A stretch of DNA of 64,000 nucleotides from Pelotomaculum_C sp050950345 (GCA_050950345.1 JBMNHK010000002.1:124001-188000); one strand, 5' to 3'. Positions 25,815 to 36,030 are shown, numbered from the stretch's first letter. The notes: generated by a model not told the origin, from the sequence alone. Made by a program: numbers and translations.

Positions 25815-28027
25815 CCTTGGTTACTTATTTTTTTAGAGAGATTGCTTATCTCTGCAAGTTTATTCAGAACCAGGCGCATTGACCGCCAGGATTTCAGGAA
25901 ATATGCGGCATTGGTATTGCCCAGGCCTATTTTGACCGTAAAGGCCCCCTCAGGCAGGGCGGCAAATAAGTCTTCATCGGTATAATCATCCCCCGCAGCA
26001 AATATAAAGTCATAATTATTATTCTGAATAAGTGTCAAAGCGCCAAATCCTTTATTGACTCTCATATCCTTAACTTCCAGTACTTTATGGCCTTCCTGGA
26101 CACCTAACGTTTCGGATTCCGTGATCGTGCGCAGGGTTTCCCTTACTTCACTTAATTTTGCGGTGACGGTGTCCAGATCGCACTGGCGATAGTGCCAGGC
26201 CAGGGAGTAATCTTTTTCTTCGATTAAGGAGCCCGGTATCCGGTCGGTATATAATTCCATAATATGACGGATAGGTTCTTTCCAGTCATTGTCTATGGAT
26301 ACGGTCATGATCCACTCCTGCCCGGGGTAACGAATCCACAAGCCATGGGAGGCTATGATATGCAGGTTGAGCTCCTGAAACCACTCATCCAGGATATGCC
26401 GTTCTCTTCCGGAGATAAGCACAACGGTATTCCTGGGATCATCCACCAGGGCCTTTAATAGCCTTTTCAGGTCCCTATCCGGTTTAGCTAGATCCGGTAG
26501 AGGGGTAAAGCCCACCAGCGTACCGTCATAATCCAAAAATAAAACGCGCTTTTGGGCCTTCCGGTAGGAATTTTCGATGAGATAACAGTCTTTATCGATA
26601 CTCCTCTGGGCTATGCTCCGGTTTAATTCCGCAACAGTGCGCTGTAAAGCGTTCAAGAACTCACTGGCCCAAAATTCCACGTTGTAGCGCTGTATCCTGC
26701 GGCGCATCATCTTATTTCTGCTTATTTTTTCTTCACGGGGCATGTCCAGGGCAGTCTTTAGGCCCCGGGCAATGGCATCGTAATCATTGGCATTGACGAT
26801 AACCGCCTCTCCTAATTCACTGGCGGCGCCTGCCGTTTCACTGATCACAACCATGCCTTCGCCGTCAGTTCTGGCGGCGATATATTCCTTGCAAACCAGG
26901 TTCATGCCGTCTCTGAGGGGTGTGACCAATAGCACGTCTGAATGCCGGTAAAGGGAGATTAAACTTTCCTGGGGAAAAGAGCGAAAGAAAAACCAGACAG
27001 GCATCCAGGTGAAGGTGCCAAATTTTCCGTTGAGCTCGCTGACTAATTCAGTAATTACTTTTCTTAATTGTTGATAAATTTCGACATCTTCCCGCGAAGG
27101 AGCAATGATTAAATTTAGCCTGACTTTTTCCCGGTATTCCGGATTTTGGGCCAGGAACCTGCCAAAAGCTTTAAGCCGTTCCGGGATGCCTTTGGTATAA
27201 TCCAGGCGGTCTACCGATAAAATCAACTTCATATCGTTGGGCTTTTCAATAATCTCCAGGGCCTCTTGCTGCAAATCATAATCCTGGTCTTCCCTGGCAA
27301 AGAACTGGTAGTCAATGCCCATGGGGAAGGCATCCACTTGAACATAACGGTCTTCGTAGCTGATCCGGTTCATGGTATTATCCAGCCCCAGCAAGTGCCG
27401 TACACTGCTCAAAAAATGCCGGACATATTCGTAGGTATGGAATCCGATCAGGTCCGCCCCTAATATGCCCCGCAGGATCTCCTCACGCCAAATAAGTAAA
27501 CGATAAATCTCAAAAGAAGGAAAAGGAATATGGAGAAAAAAACCGACCTGGGTAGCGGGGTATTGCTCTTTAATCAATTTCGGCAAGAGCATCAATTGAT
27601 AATCATGGACCCAAATAATGTCGTTTTCTTCAAGCACATCCTTGACTGTTTTGAAAAACTTATCATTAACCTTTTTATATGCTTCCCAGTTCTCGACCCG
27701 GTATTGCGTTGTATTCGTAAAATAATGAAATAACGGCCAGATGGTTTCGTTGCAGAACCCATTATAATAGCGTTCAATTTCTTCACCCGTTAAAAAAACA
27801 GGCAGACATTGGTGGTATTTTAGTTCCTGCTGAATAGCTTCTGCCTCCAGCGGGCTGATCTCTTCATTGGCAATGCCGGGCCAGCCAACCCAAATACTAT
27901 CCGCTTGCTGGTGATATTTTTTTAAACCGGTGGCAAGTCCCCCGATGCTCTTATGGTAGGCCAGGTCTTCATTCTCACTTTTGACAGTCACTGGAAGACG
28001 GTTGGAAATAATTATTATCTTGCTCAT
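25811..28027 (-). CDS. otsA-otsB fusion: Bifunctional trehalose-6-phosphate synthase/phosphatase
   Basis: A 738-residue fusion. Residues 1 to about 475 are GT20 trehalose-6-phosphate synthase: VSNRLP-type N-terminus (ISNRLPVTVKSE), WVGWPG, WVHDYQLMLLP, FFLHIPFPS, VDRLDYTKGI, LVTPLRDGMNLV. Residues about 490-738 are a HAD-type trehalose-6-phosphate phosphatase: FLDYDGTL, LISGRE, GDDYTDED. It makes trehalose from UDP- or ADP-glucose and glucose-6-P. Fused synthase/phosphatase is common in eukaryotes and scattered in bacteria. It is first in the minus-strand operon, with AAAGGAGG upstream. Confidence 0.95.
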   Translation of the reverse strand: MSKIIIISNRLPVTVKSENEDLAYHKSIGGLATGLKKYHQQADSIWVGWPGIANEEISPLEAEAIQQELKYHQCLPVFLTGEEIERYYNGFCNETIWPLFHYFTNTTQYRVENWEAYKKVNDKFFKTVKDVLEENDIIWVHDYQLMLLPKLIKEQYPATQVGFFLHIPFPSFEIYRLLIWREEILRGILGADLIGFHTYEYVRHFLSSVRHLLGLDNTMNRISYEDRYVQVDAFPMGIDYQFFAREDQDYDLQQEALEIIEKPNDMKLILSVDRLDYTKGIPERLKAFGRFLAQNPEYREKVRLNLIIAPSREDVEIYQQLRKVITELVSELNGKFGTFTWMPVWFFFRSFPQESLISLYRHSDVLLVTPLRDGMNLVCKEYIAARTDGEGMVVISETAGAASELGEAVIVNANDYDAIARGLKTALDMPREEKISRNKMMRRRIQRYNVEFWASEFLNALQRTVAELNRSIAQRSIDKDCYLIENSYRKAQKRVLFLDYDGTLVGFTPLPDLAKPDRDLKRLLKALVDDPRNTVVLISGRERHILDEWFQELNLHIIASHGLWIRYPGQEWIMTVSIDNDWKEPIRHIMELYTDRIPGSLIEEKDYSLAWHYRQCDLDTVTAKLSEVRETLRTITESETLGVQEGHKVLEVKDMRVNKGFGALTLIQNNNYDFIFAAGDDYTDEDLFAALPEGAFTVKIGLGNTNAAYFLKSWRSMRLVLNKLAEISNLSKKISNQG

Positions 28028-28340
28028 AGTTGCTTCCCTCCTTTGCTCTGCTCGAATAAGGGGTTAATGCTAGTTTTACATCTCAGGCAAAAGATGTCAA
28101 TCATTTTCCAAACCGTGGGGGACAGTGAAAACATAGCACAGGTATATTTATTTCATGTAACCATTGTAACTCATTTTTATCGTCCCGTGTCCCAATCCCA
28201 GGGATATAAATAAACTTATCAGAATAAGCTGCTCCTGGTGAAGGTTTTGTGCTGTTTAATGCCGAATAAATGCCCTAAGAAATGGATACGTAAATAGTAA
28301 GTATCTGAATAATGTTAATCTTAGATAAAGGAGGATGAAT
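28028..28340. other. Intergenic region between divergent trehalose and rubrerythrin genes
   Basis: Must hold promoters for both divergent units. I see the AAAGGAGG ribosome sites at each end but no convincing operator, hairpin or RNA element. Confidence 0.4.
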
Positions 28341-29003
28341 ATGACCAAGTATCGTTGCACTGTCTGCGGATATATTCATGAGGGAGAACTAACACCTGAT
28401 TTTAAATGCCCCCGCTGCAAACAACCGGCCTCTGTCTTTGTGTTAATCGAGGAGGAAGCAGGGCCAGTCAACAAGTATGCCGGCACGAAGACAGAAAAGA
28501 ACTTAATGGAAGCTTTTTCCGGTGAAAGCCAGGCCAGAAACAAGTATACTTATTTTGCGATGATTGCCCAAAGAGAAGGTTATGATCAAATAGCCGAAAT
28601 CTTTTTGAAAACGGCAAGAAATGAACAAGAACACGCTCGCCTCTGGTTTGAAGAGCTGGGCAAATTGGGCAATACGGCAGAGAATCTTTTGCAGGCGGCT
28701 GAGGGTGAAAATTATGAATGGACAGACATGTACGACCGCTTTGCCAGGGATGCAGATGAAGAAGGCTTCCCCGAATTAGCGGAGAAGTTCCGCAAAGTAG
28801 CTGCGATTGAGAAAGCACATGAAGAGCGTTATCGGGCGCTATTAAATAATGTGGAGATGCAGCGGGTCTTTGAAAAAGGCGAGGAGACCATGTGGGAATG
28901 CCGTATTTGCGGGCACCTGGTAATGGGTAAAAAAGCCCCGGAAGTCTGCCCGGTATGCACATATGCCCAGAGCTTTTTTGAAGTACGCAAAGAGAATTAT
29001 TAA
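28341..29003 (+). CDS. Reverse rubrerythrin with two rubredoxin-like ends
   Basis: About 220 residues from ATG 28341; the ATG at 28335 lies directly against the AAAGGAGG site and is too close. An N-terminal rubredoxin-like knuckle (CTVCGYIHEG, CPRCKQ) precedes the four-helix diiron domain with Glu/His ligands (SGESQARNKY, ARNEQEHARLWFEEL, IEKAHEERY). A second rubredoxin-like domain (CRICGHLV, CPVC) ends the chain. N-terminal placement is the reverse-rubrerythrin form of clostridia; the extra C-terminal domain resembles classical rubrerythrin. It reduces peroxide with electrons from NADH/rubredoxin. Confidence 0.93.
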   Translation: MTKYRCTVCGYIHEGELTPDFKCPRCKQPASVFVLIEEEAGPVNKYAGTKTEKNLMEAFSGESQARNKYTYFAMIAQREGYDQIAEIFLKTARNEQEHARLWFEELGKLGNTAENLLQAAEGENYEWTDMYDRFARDADEEGFPELAEKFRKVAAIEKAHEERYRALLNNVEMQRVFEKGEETMWECRICGHLVMGKKAPEVCPVCTYAQSFFEVRKENY

Positions 29004-29040
29004 TTTATAATAGTTAGACCACCGGTGAACTGACTACAAA

Positions 29041-29088
29041 AACCTGGATGCCCGCACATTTAGCTATCTGCCGGCATCCAGGTTTTAT
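29041..29088. terminator. Bidirectional terminator between rubrerythrin and tusA
   Basis: AACCTGGATGCC (29041-29052) and GGCATCCAGGTT (29073-29084) form a perfect 12-bp stem with A/T flanks on both sides, serving both convergent transcripts. Confidence 0.88.
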
Positions 29089-29109
29089 CAGTAATTCATA
29101 AAAAATTGG

Positions 29110-29329
29110 TCATTCCTTGGTTAGCTGCAGTAAAAATTCGTCCCCGTCCTGGGTAATAGCAAGGTCCCATTTTTGATTGTTGGCTAAGCCGGGAAATATT
29201 ATCCCGTGCAGCTGCAGAATCCACAAGCACCTTAATCGTGCCTTTGCCGCCCAGCCGCTCCATCTCGTTTTTCACCATCAGAAGCGGTTCAGGACACAGA
29301 AGCCCCCTGGCGTCCTTTACTTCCTGCAT
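29110..29329 (-). pseudogene. tusA: TusA/SirA-like sulfur/selenium carrier, frameshifted
   Basis: The N-terminal half is a normal TusA fold: DARGLLCPEPLLMVKNEM with the CPxP motif. Reading fails after DNISRL. In the next frame the expected end appears (ANNQKWDLAITQDGDEFLLQ, then LTKE and a stop at 29110-29112). One extra base around 29190-29195 explains both. The uncorrected frame ends at 29096 with unrelated sequence. It overlaps the yedE end by 41 bp, a pairing linked to selenium or sulfur metabolism. Confidence 0.8.
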
Positions 29330-30398
29330 TAGCTTTCACCCCCTGCACGGACTGACTTGCTTTAATTACAGCAAAACCGATGATAAAGACTACGGCAAAG
29401 CCGATGAGCACTGCCGTCTGACCGGCCACGGGAACACCTTTCGGGCTGGCGGCCAGCCCGAAGTTATGGGCAAAAGCAGCGCCGGCCAGCAAACCCAGCA
29501 CCGTCACAGCAGAATCTGTATTGCCCTCCGACGCTGAAACAAGCTGGCGGAGCGGACAACCGCCCAGCAGCACCGCGCATAAACCCGCCAGAGCCATGCC
29601 GAGGAAGTTCCAGAGGCCGTCTGTATGGGCGATAGGTTGCCCGGCAAAACCCAGTGTAAAGGTACCCATAGCTAAATTGCCGATAAGCGCAAAAACAAGT
29701 ATGGCCGCAAAACCGTAAAGCAGGTATAAGTCCCTAAATAAGATAAAGTCTCTTATGCCGCCGGCCAAACAAAGTCTTGAACGCTGGGCCAAAATACCTA
29801 CAATTATGCCTGCCAGCAACGATATGGCCAGGGGTGCGTGCATGGAAGCAGGGCCTTCGGTGCTAAAAGCGATATAAGCAGGCCGGGCCAACAGTAAAAT
29901 AAGCACGGCAACTACGAGGCCGATAAAAACATAACCGTTGGATTTGTTTTGAGGCGTGGCCCGGCCCAGAGTAAACCCTTTGCGCAGGAAGGGCAGGCCC
30001 AATGCAACCCCTGCAATCAAACCGAGAATACCGACCAGGGCGTTTAAATCACCGCCGGCCAGACGCAGAATGGCTCTTAAAGGACAGCCCAGGAAGACCA
30101 GCATGCCGATCATGGCGATAAAACCCAGCACGAACCTCGTTAGGGCGCTGGAGCCGCCTAAAGATCTGAACTCCCTGGTCACGATAGCGGCCCCGAAGGC
30201 CCCCAGGACAAGTCCAATGATTTCCGGGCGAATATACTGAACTGTGGCGTTGGTGTGCAAGCCGAGCCCCCCAGCGATATCCCGGAGAAAACAGGCGATA
30301 CAAAACCCCATATTGGCCGGATTGCCTAATATAACCAGTACTATGGCCAAAATCCCGACAATCGCTCCGGCAGTAATAATCGTCCATTTTTGCTGCAT
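29289..30398 (-). CDS. yedE: YedE-family transporter (putative selenium/sulfur uptake)
   Basis: A 369-residue membrane protein of the YeeE/YedE family with about ten helices and two repeated halves. Conserved Cys sites are visible: FCIACFLRD in helix 1, FLGCPLRAILRLAGGD, RLCLAGGIRDF and LLGGCPLRQLVSASEG. These CPLR and Cys motifs are thought to bind thiosulfate or selenium species. Its partner tusA overlaps the 3' end, the arrangement found in selenium-utilising bacteria. The last ~25 residues (after helix 10) are polar. Confidence 0.88.
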   Translation of the reverse strand: MQQKWTIITAGAIVGILAIVLVILGNPANMGFCIACFLRDIAGGLGLHTNATVQYIRPEIIGLVLGAFGAAIVTREFRSLGGSSALTRFVLGFIAMIGMLVFLGCPLRAILRLAGGDLNALVGILGLIAGVALGLPFLRKGFTLGRATPQNKSNGYVFIGLVVAVLILLLARPAYIAFSTEGPASMHAPLAISLLAGIIVGILAQRSRLCLAGGIRDFILFRDLYLLYGFAAILVFALIGNLAMGTFTLGFAGQPIAHTDGLWNFLGMALAGLCAVLLGGCPLRQLVSASEGNTDSAVTVLGLLAGAAFAHNFGLAASPKGVPVAGQTAVLIGFAVVFIIGFAVIKASQSVQGVKANAGSKGRQGASVS

Positions 30399-30864
30399 TA
30401 AACATTCACCTTTCTTTCACATCGCTACTATAGTTCAACTTGCTTTTAAACCTGTTTGTTCTTTAGCTTCACCTCCTGTTAAAATAAACGTAGGTTTCAT
30501 CACTGCAGGAAGCTATCTTCGATACGGCATAACAAAAACCCTATATCAGTATTATTGAAAACATTTATACGTAAATGAGAGTCCATTAACTATTTTTATA
30601 TTATCTGTCCAATGACAAAGTAAGGGAAGCCGGCAATTCACATTCCGGCGGGATGGGGAAAAGAGTGAGAGCGGTTGTGTTGAAGAAGATTGACCAACAG
30701 AAGGTATTACTATATATTGCAAATGAGATCAGACTGTATAACATCTAGAAGATTATGGTTGAGTCTGGCTCAAAAATGAGATAATAATCTTAAAGCAAAG
30801 AAGCTCGTAGCGTGAATTCATAGCCAAGCTACTACCTGGTTAATATGTCAGCTAAAGGAGACTG
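30399..30864. other. Intergenic region between divergent yedE and CNNM genes
   Basis: About 466 bp without a gene I can support. A short open frame at about 30666 (27 codons) lacks family resemblance and a good ribosome site. An imperfect GCCGG/CCGGC hairpin near 30628-30650 is unexplained. Promoters for both neighbours are presumably here. Confidence 0.35.
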
Positions 30865-32181
30865 ATGGGGATAGAAGCTTTTTGGAGCATATTCAAAGTT
30901 CTCTTGGCTTTATTTTTAGTGTTTTTAAACGGGTTTTTCGTAGCAGCGGAATTTTCGATGGTTAAAGTTCGCAGGACCAGGTTGGCCGAGCTGTCGAGGG
31001 CCGGTTCCCACCGGGCGAAGGTGGCTTTGGATATTACCGGAGATCTTGATGCGTATCTTTCGGCTTGTCAGTTGGGGATCACCCTGGCCTCCCTGGGATT
31101 GGGTTGGTTGGGTGAACCGGCCATTGCCGCATTGATCGAACCGTTATTTAAAAATTTAACTGGCTGGACTCCGGTTTATACGCATACGGTCGCCATTGTT
31201 ATTGCTTTTATCATCATAACTTTTTTGCATATCGTATTGGGGGAACTCATTCCCAAATCATTGGCGATACAGAAGGCCGAGAAAATTGTTATGCTGACCG
31301 CCGGTTGGCTGAGGCTATTCCATAAAGTATTTTATCCTGCGACCTGGACCTTGAATGGGATTGCCAACAATGCGGTCCGTAAGATGGGTCTTGAGCCGTC
31401 CAATACAGCCGAGGTTGCCCACTCGCCTGAAGAAATAAGATTATTGGTGGATTCAAGCCAGAAACATGGCGCTATAGACAAAATAGAGGGGGTTTTGCTG
31501 GATAATGTGTTTGATTTTACCGACAGAACAGCCTTTGAAGTCATGGTGCCCAGGCAGGATATGGTGTGCTTATACGCAGAATATAGCATAGATGAAGCCC
31601 GGCAAATTGCCAAAAAATATGGTCACGTAAGATACCCCCTCTGCCAGGATGACAGGGATAATATAATTGGTTTAATTCACGTGCGTGATTTGATCAGCGG
31701 GAATGATGACGCAGCCATAACTGAGCTCGTTCAGCTAAAAAGAGACATTTTATTTGTACCGGAAACTATGCTGATATCGCAATTGCTGAAAATCATGCGG
31801 GCAAAAAGAGCGCGCATTGTAGTGGCGGTGGATGAGTTCGGTGGAACCTCCGGGATTGTAACGATTGAAGATATTGTAGAGGAACTGGTTGGCGAGATTT
31901 ATGATGAATTTGAACAGGATTTGCCTGTGGTAGTGAAACTAGGGGAGCAGGATTTTGAGTTTCATGGCCGGCTAATTCTGGATGATGTAGCAGAAATACT
32001 GGGCATAGAGTTTGGTGTAGAACCAGTTTCGACTATTGGTGGGTACATTGCTTCCCGTTTGGGTCGCATGGCTGTGGAGGGCGACAAAATAACTTACCAA
32101 AATTACACTTTTATAGTGAAGAAAATATCCGGTCACCGCATTTTAAAAGTGAAGGTTACAGCTAATAAAAAAGATCCATAG
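30865..32181 (+). CDS. CNNM/CBS-domain membrane protein (HlyC/CorC family)
   Basis: A 438-residue protein. Residues 1 to about 190 hold the DUF21/CNNM membrane domain (NGFFVAAEFSMVKVRRTRL, SACQLGITLASLGLGWLGEP, LGELIPKSLAIQ). Two CBS domains follow (about 210-330: MVPRQDMVCLY, GHVRYPLCQDD, VAVDEFGGTSGIVTIEDIVEE), then a CorC_HlyC domain (about 345-430). Such proteins are implicated in Mg2+/divalent ion or Na+-coupled transport. The ATG has AAAGGAG 4 bp upstream. Confidence 0.92.
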   Translation: MGIEAFWSIFKVLLALFLVFLNGFFVAAEFSMVKVRRTRLAELSRAGSHRAKVALDITGDLDAYLSACQLGITLASLGLGWLGEPAIAALIEPLFKNLTGWTPVYTHTVAIVIAFIIITFLHIVLGELIPKSLAIQKAEKIVMLTAGWLRLFHKVFYPATWTLNGIANNAVRKMGLEPSNTAEVAHSPEEIRLLVDSSQKHGAIDKIEGVLLDNVFDFTDRTAFEVMVPRQDMVCLYAEYSIDEARQIAKKYGHVRYPLCQDDRDNIIGLIHVRDLISGNDDAAITELVQLKRDILFVPETMLISQLLKIMRAKRARIVVAVDEFGGTSGIVTIEDIVEELVGEIYDEFEQDLPVVVKLGEQDFEFHGRLILDDVAEILGIEFGVEPVSTIGGYIASRLGRMAVEGDKITYQNYTFIVKKISGHRILKVKVTANKKDP

Positions 32182-32281
32182 AAAGGTCAATAAAAAGATC
32201 TGAGGACCTTAATTTACGAAATAGATAATTTCCGAAGATAATATCGCTGCGGGGTCAGGCTGGCATCAATTATGGAGACAT

Positions 32282-34009
32282 ATGAAAATTTACCTGCAAT
32301 ACTTTAAAAAATATAAAATCATGTTTTTTACCGGTACCGGCTGCGTCTTTTTGGAGACCATCTGCGATCTTCTGCAGCCCGCCATCATGGCTCGCATCAT
32401 CGACCAGGGGGTGAAAAACGGCAGCGTGGAGACAGTGCTCAGGTTTGGCTTGCTCATGCTGCTGATTACTTTCCTGGGCGCTTGTTTTGCCACGGTCAGG
32501 AATATTCTGGCCAGCAAGGTGTCGGAAAACTTCGGCGCAGACTTACGGTACGATATTTTCAGCAAGATCATGCGTTTTTCCGAAGTCAGCACGGACAAAA
32601 TCTCCAGCGGTTCCCTGATCACCCGCATGACCAACGACACCTCACAGGTGGTCATGTTTGTCAACGGTCTGATGCGGGTATTTGTCAGAGCCCCGGTCAT
32701 GTGTCTGGGCAGTATCATCATGGCTTTTCTCCTGAGCCCCCGGTTGAGCATGATCCTGCTTGTGGTCATCGCGTTGGTTGCTGCGATTATTGTTGTCACC
32801 ATGAAGTTGAGCTATGTGCGCTTTGCCAGGGTGCAGTACGCCATTGACAGAGTCAATACGGTTGTGCAGGAATACCTTTTGGGAGTAAGGCTGGTTAAAG
32901 CCTTCGGCCGTCAGGAAGAAGAGGAAGAAAAGTTTGTCGGTGTCAACCGTGATTTGGCGGACAAAAGTATAGCTTCCCAGGTGGTGCTGGCCTACTCCGC
33001 GCCGCTGATGTCCCTGACGGTGAATGCAGGCATTGTAGGGGTCCTTTACGCCGGCAGCCTTTTGTTTGCCAACGGCCAGATAGAAGTAGGCACGGTGGCG
33101 GCCTATATCAATTACCTGGCCCAGATCCTGATCTCACTGTTGATGCTCACCATGATTTTTAATGTGTTTGTTAGAACCAGGGCCTCCACGGAGAGGATCA
33201 ATGAGATTTTAGACAGTGATGAAGATTTCCCCGGAGGGGAGCCGGTGACGCAGCACGGGGCGGCCGGTCTTACCTTTCAGGGTGTAACCTTCGCCTATCC
33301 CAACGGTAGCGGTCTGCCGGCCATCAACAACTTAAGTTTCCAGGTCAATCCCGGTGAAACACTGGCCATTATCGGGCCTACCGGTGCGGGAAAATCGACC
33401 ATAGCCTGGCTTTGCCTGCGCTTTTACGACGTGGATGAGGGGGCTATCTATTTTAATGATACCGATATCAGACGGCTGGACAGCCATAGGCTGAGGAATA
33501 ATATTGCCCTGGCTCCCCAGAAAAGCATGCTCTTTACAGGGACGGTGCTGGAAAACATCGCCTGGGGCAATCCCCAGGCCTCCAAAGAAGATATCATCAG
33601 TGCTGCCCGGCTAGCCCAGGCCGACGATTTCATTCAGCAGATGCCTGAGGGTTATGACAGTCTGTTGGGCAGAGGCGGCGTGAATATCTCCGGCGGCCAA
33701 AAACAGCGCATCTCAATTGCCAGAGCTTTGGTGAAGCAGGCGCCCATTTTGATCCTGGACGATTGCACCAGCGCTCTGGACTCAGTGACGGAAGCCAGGG
33801 TCAGAAAGGGTTTGAAAACGCTGGGGCCGGATACAACCTTAATCATCATAACTCAGAGGATCGGTACCGCCATGTCCGCTGATAATATCCTGGTGCTGGA
33901 AAACGGATATAAAGTGGGTTATGGCAGCCATAGGGAGCTGCTGCATGAATGCTGTACTTACAGGAAAATATTCGATTCCCAGATAGGCGGGGATGTGCAG
34001 GTGAGTTAG
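32282..34009 (+). CDS. ABC exporter half-transporter with degenerate ATP site
   Basis: A 575-residue protein: six-helix membrane domain (about 1-310) and an ATPase domain (about 340-575). Walker A is GPTGAGKST, signature is ISGGQKQR. The Walker B end reads LILDDCTSALD, with Asp in place of the catalytic Glu, and the switch is ITQRI with Gln in place of His. This is the degenerate half of a heterodimeric exporter of the TmrAB/BmrCD type. The partner starts immediately after its stop codon. Substrate (drug, lipid or peptide) unknown. Confidence 0.9.
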   Translation: MKIYLQYFKKYKIMFFTGTGCVFLETICDLLQPAIMARIIDQGVKNGSVETVLRFGLLMLLITFLGACFATVRNILASKVSENFGADLRYDIFSKIMRFSEVSTDKISSGSLITRMTNDTSQVVMFVNGLMRVFVRAPVMCLGSIIMAFLLSPRLSMILLVVIALVAAIIVVTMKLSYVRFARVQYAIDRVNTVVQEYLLGVRLVKAFGRQEEEEEKFVGVNRDLADKSIASQVVLAYSAPLMSLTVNAGIVGVLYAGSLLFANGQIEVGTVAAYINYLAQILISLLMLTMIFNVFVRTRASTERINEILDSDEDFPGGEPVTQHGAAGLTFQGVTFAYPNGSGLPAINNLSFQVNPGETLAIIGPTGAGKSTIAWLCLRFYDVDEGAIYFNDTDIRRLDSHRLRNNIALAPQKSMLFTGTVLENIAWGNPQASKEDIISAARLAQADDFIQQMPEGYDSLLGRGGVNISGGQKQRISIARALVKQAPILILDDCTSALDSVTEARVRKGLKTLGPDTTLIIITQRIGTAMSADNILVLENGYKVGYGSHRELLHECCTYRKIFDSQIGGDVQVS

Positions 34010-35887
34010 ATGGCAGCAAGAGTACCTGATCTGCGCAGTCGAAGAGGCCCTGGTACTGGTGCAGGTCATCAGCGCTTTCTTATTACAGAAAAGCCGAAAG
34101 ATATCCGGTTGACCTTAAGCCGGCTGGTTAAAATCTTCCGGGTCAGAAGCCGGTCTTTTTTGCTGGTTGCTTTACTGACCGTTATCTCTACTGCGGTTTC
34201 TGTCTTTGCGCCTTATTTAGTAGGGCGGGCCATCAACACCTTCAACATCGGCGCCAATACTGTCGATGCGTTGTTGTTGCAGATCATCCTGTTGGCCCTG
34301 GTGCTATGCTATCTAACCAGGTGGTTTATTGATACCTTTAACGGTGTGCTAATGGCCAGAGTCACCCAGGAGTTGGTCATGCATATCAGGACGGGCTTTT
34401 TCTCCAAGCTCCAAAGAGTGCCTCTTAAATTTTTCGACACCGGCTCCCATGGGGACACTATGAGCCGCATCACCAACGATGTGGACAATATAAGCAACAC
34501 GATTTCCCAGACTACTACCCAGCTTCTGGCCAGCATTTTTTCTATTACCGGCTCACTGGTCATGATGCTGGTTTTGAGTCCGCCTCTGACTCTGGTGGCC
34601 ATGGTATCCATACCTTTGTTTTTCCTGCTGTCCAGAACCATTGCCATAAACAGCCGCCGGTATTTCTCAGGACGGCAGCAAAAGCTGGGTGCCCTCAATG
34701 CTGTTATTGAAGAAAATATTGTAGGCATGAAGATGGTTAAGGCCTTCAACCGGCAGCAAAGTGTTCTGGACGCTTATAAAAGCATCAACCTGGATCTGCG
34801 CAATTATTCCACCATGGCTCAGATCTGGGCCGGCTTCATGATGCCCTTTATGAATGTGATCAACAACCTGAGCTTTGCTCTGATTGCCGTAGCCGGCGGT
34901 GTGATGTCGGTGCGGGGTATGGTCAGCGTCGGGGTAGTAGTGAGCTTTCTCACCTATTCCAAACAGTTTGGCATGCCCTTGAACAACATAGCCAGTATGT
35001 TCAGCAATATCCAATCGGCTCTGGCGGGAGCGGAAAGGATTTTTGAAACCATGGACGAAGCAGAAGAAGTGCCGGACAAGGCCGGGGCTATTGAATTGCA
35101 CCAGCCCCGTGGAGAAGTGGAGTTTCGCAACGTTTCTTTTGCCTATGAGCCGGGCAAGCCTGTGCTGCGGGGGATTGACTTTCACGTGCAGCCGGGGGAA
35201 GTAGTGGCGCTGGTTGGCGAGACCGGTTCAGGAAAAACAACCATTGTCAACCTGTTGCTGCGTTACTATGAGTTGGACCAGGGCCGGATCTTCATTGACG
35301 GCGTTGACATAACAGATATGGCCAGAAAGAGCCTGCGGGGCTGTTTTTCAGTAGTCTTGCAGGATACCTTTCTTTTTTCCGGGACCATCAGCGACAACAT
35401 CAGGTATGCCAGACCCGGGGCTACAGACCGGGAGGTCAAGGAGGCGGCTATCATGGCCCATGCCGATAAATTTATCAGCCGCCTGCCCAGGGGCTATGAT
35501 ACGCTGGTAACCGGCAGCGGGGATAATCTGAGCCAGGGTCAAAGGCAGCTCCTGGCCATAGCCCGGGCACTTCTGTCCCAAGCGCCTATATTGATTCTTG
35601 ATGAGGCTACCAGCAGCGTGGACACCAAGACAGAAAAGGAGATCCAGCAGGCTCTGCTTTCCCTGATGGAGCACCGCACCAGCTTTTTAATCGCCCACCG
35701 GCTTTCCACCATCCGGGATGCCGACAAAATCCTGGTCATCGGCAATGGTGCCATATTGGAAAGAGGAACCCATAAAGAACTCATGGAGAGAAATGGCGCT
35801 TACTACCGGATGGTCAAGAGCCAGCTGGGATTAGAGGAAGGGGAGTCCGGGGATGAGGTAAACCTGCAGGTTGGCGGGGCAGATTAA
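34010..35887 (+). CDS. ABC exporter half-transporter with canonical ATP site
   Basis: A 625-residue partner of the upstream ABC protein, beginning at the base after its stop. The first ~40 residues are an extra Arg/Lys-rich extension. The membrane domain spans about 45-350 and the ATPase follows with Walker A GETGSGKTT, signature LSQGQRQL, intact Walker B LILDEATSSVD and switch IAHRLST. Together the pair would have one working and one degenerate hydrolysis site. Confidence 0.92.
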   Translation: MAARVPDLRSRRGPGTGAGHQRFLITEKPKDIRLTLSRLVKIFRVRSRSFLLVALLTVISTAVSVFAPYLVGRAINTFNIGANTVDALLLQIILLALVLCYLTRWFIDTFNGVLMARVTQELVMHIRTGFFSKLQRVPLKFFDTGSHGDTMSRITNDVDNISNTISQTTTQLLASIFSITGSLVMMLVLSPPLTLVAMVSIPLFFLLSRTIAINSRRYFSGRQQKLGALNAVIEENIVGMKMVKAFNRQQSVLDAYKSINLDLRNYSTMAQIWAGFMMPFMNVINNLSFALIAVAGGVMSVRGMVSVGVVVSFLTYSKQFGMPLNNIASMFSNIQSALAGAERIFETMDEAEEVPDKAGAIELHQPRGEVEFRNVSFAYEPGKPVLRGIDFHVQPGEVVALVGETGSGKTTIVNLLLRYYELDQGRIFIDGVDITDMARKSLRGCFSVVLQDTFLFSGTISDNIRYARPGATDREVKEAAIMAHADKFISRLPRGYDTLVTGSGDNLSQGQRQLLAIARALLSQAPILILDEATSSVDTKTEKEIQQALLSLMEHRTSFLIAHRLSTIRDADKILVIGNGAILERGTHKELMERNGAYYRMVKSQLGLEEGESGDEVNLQVGGAD

Positions 35888-36030
35888 AGCCAGCGATACT
35901 CTATCCGCCAAATGCAATTTAAAAGCCTCCGGTTCTTGCCAACAACCCTTTAGATCTATATTATTACTATAAGAGTAACAGATGGAGCCAGGACAGTTTA
36001 AATTAAAAAATATTGAAAGTTGGTGAGACA

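Noticed and set aside
23475..28027. Plus-strand open frames inside the trehalose operon
   Set aside because: Shadows of strongly supported minus-strand genes.
30666..30749. 27-codon frame beginning GTG before the CNNM gene
   Set aside because: No ribosome site or recognisable family; kept only as a remark on the intergenic region.
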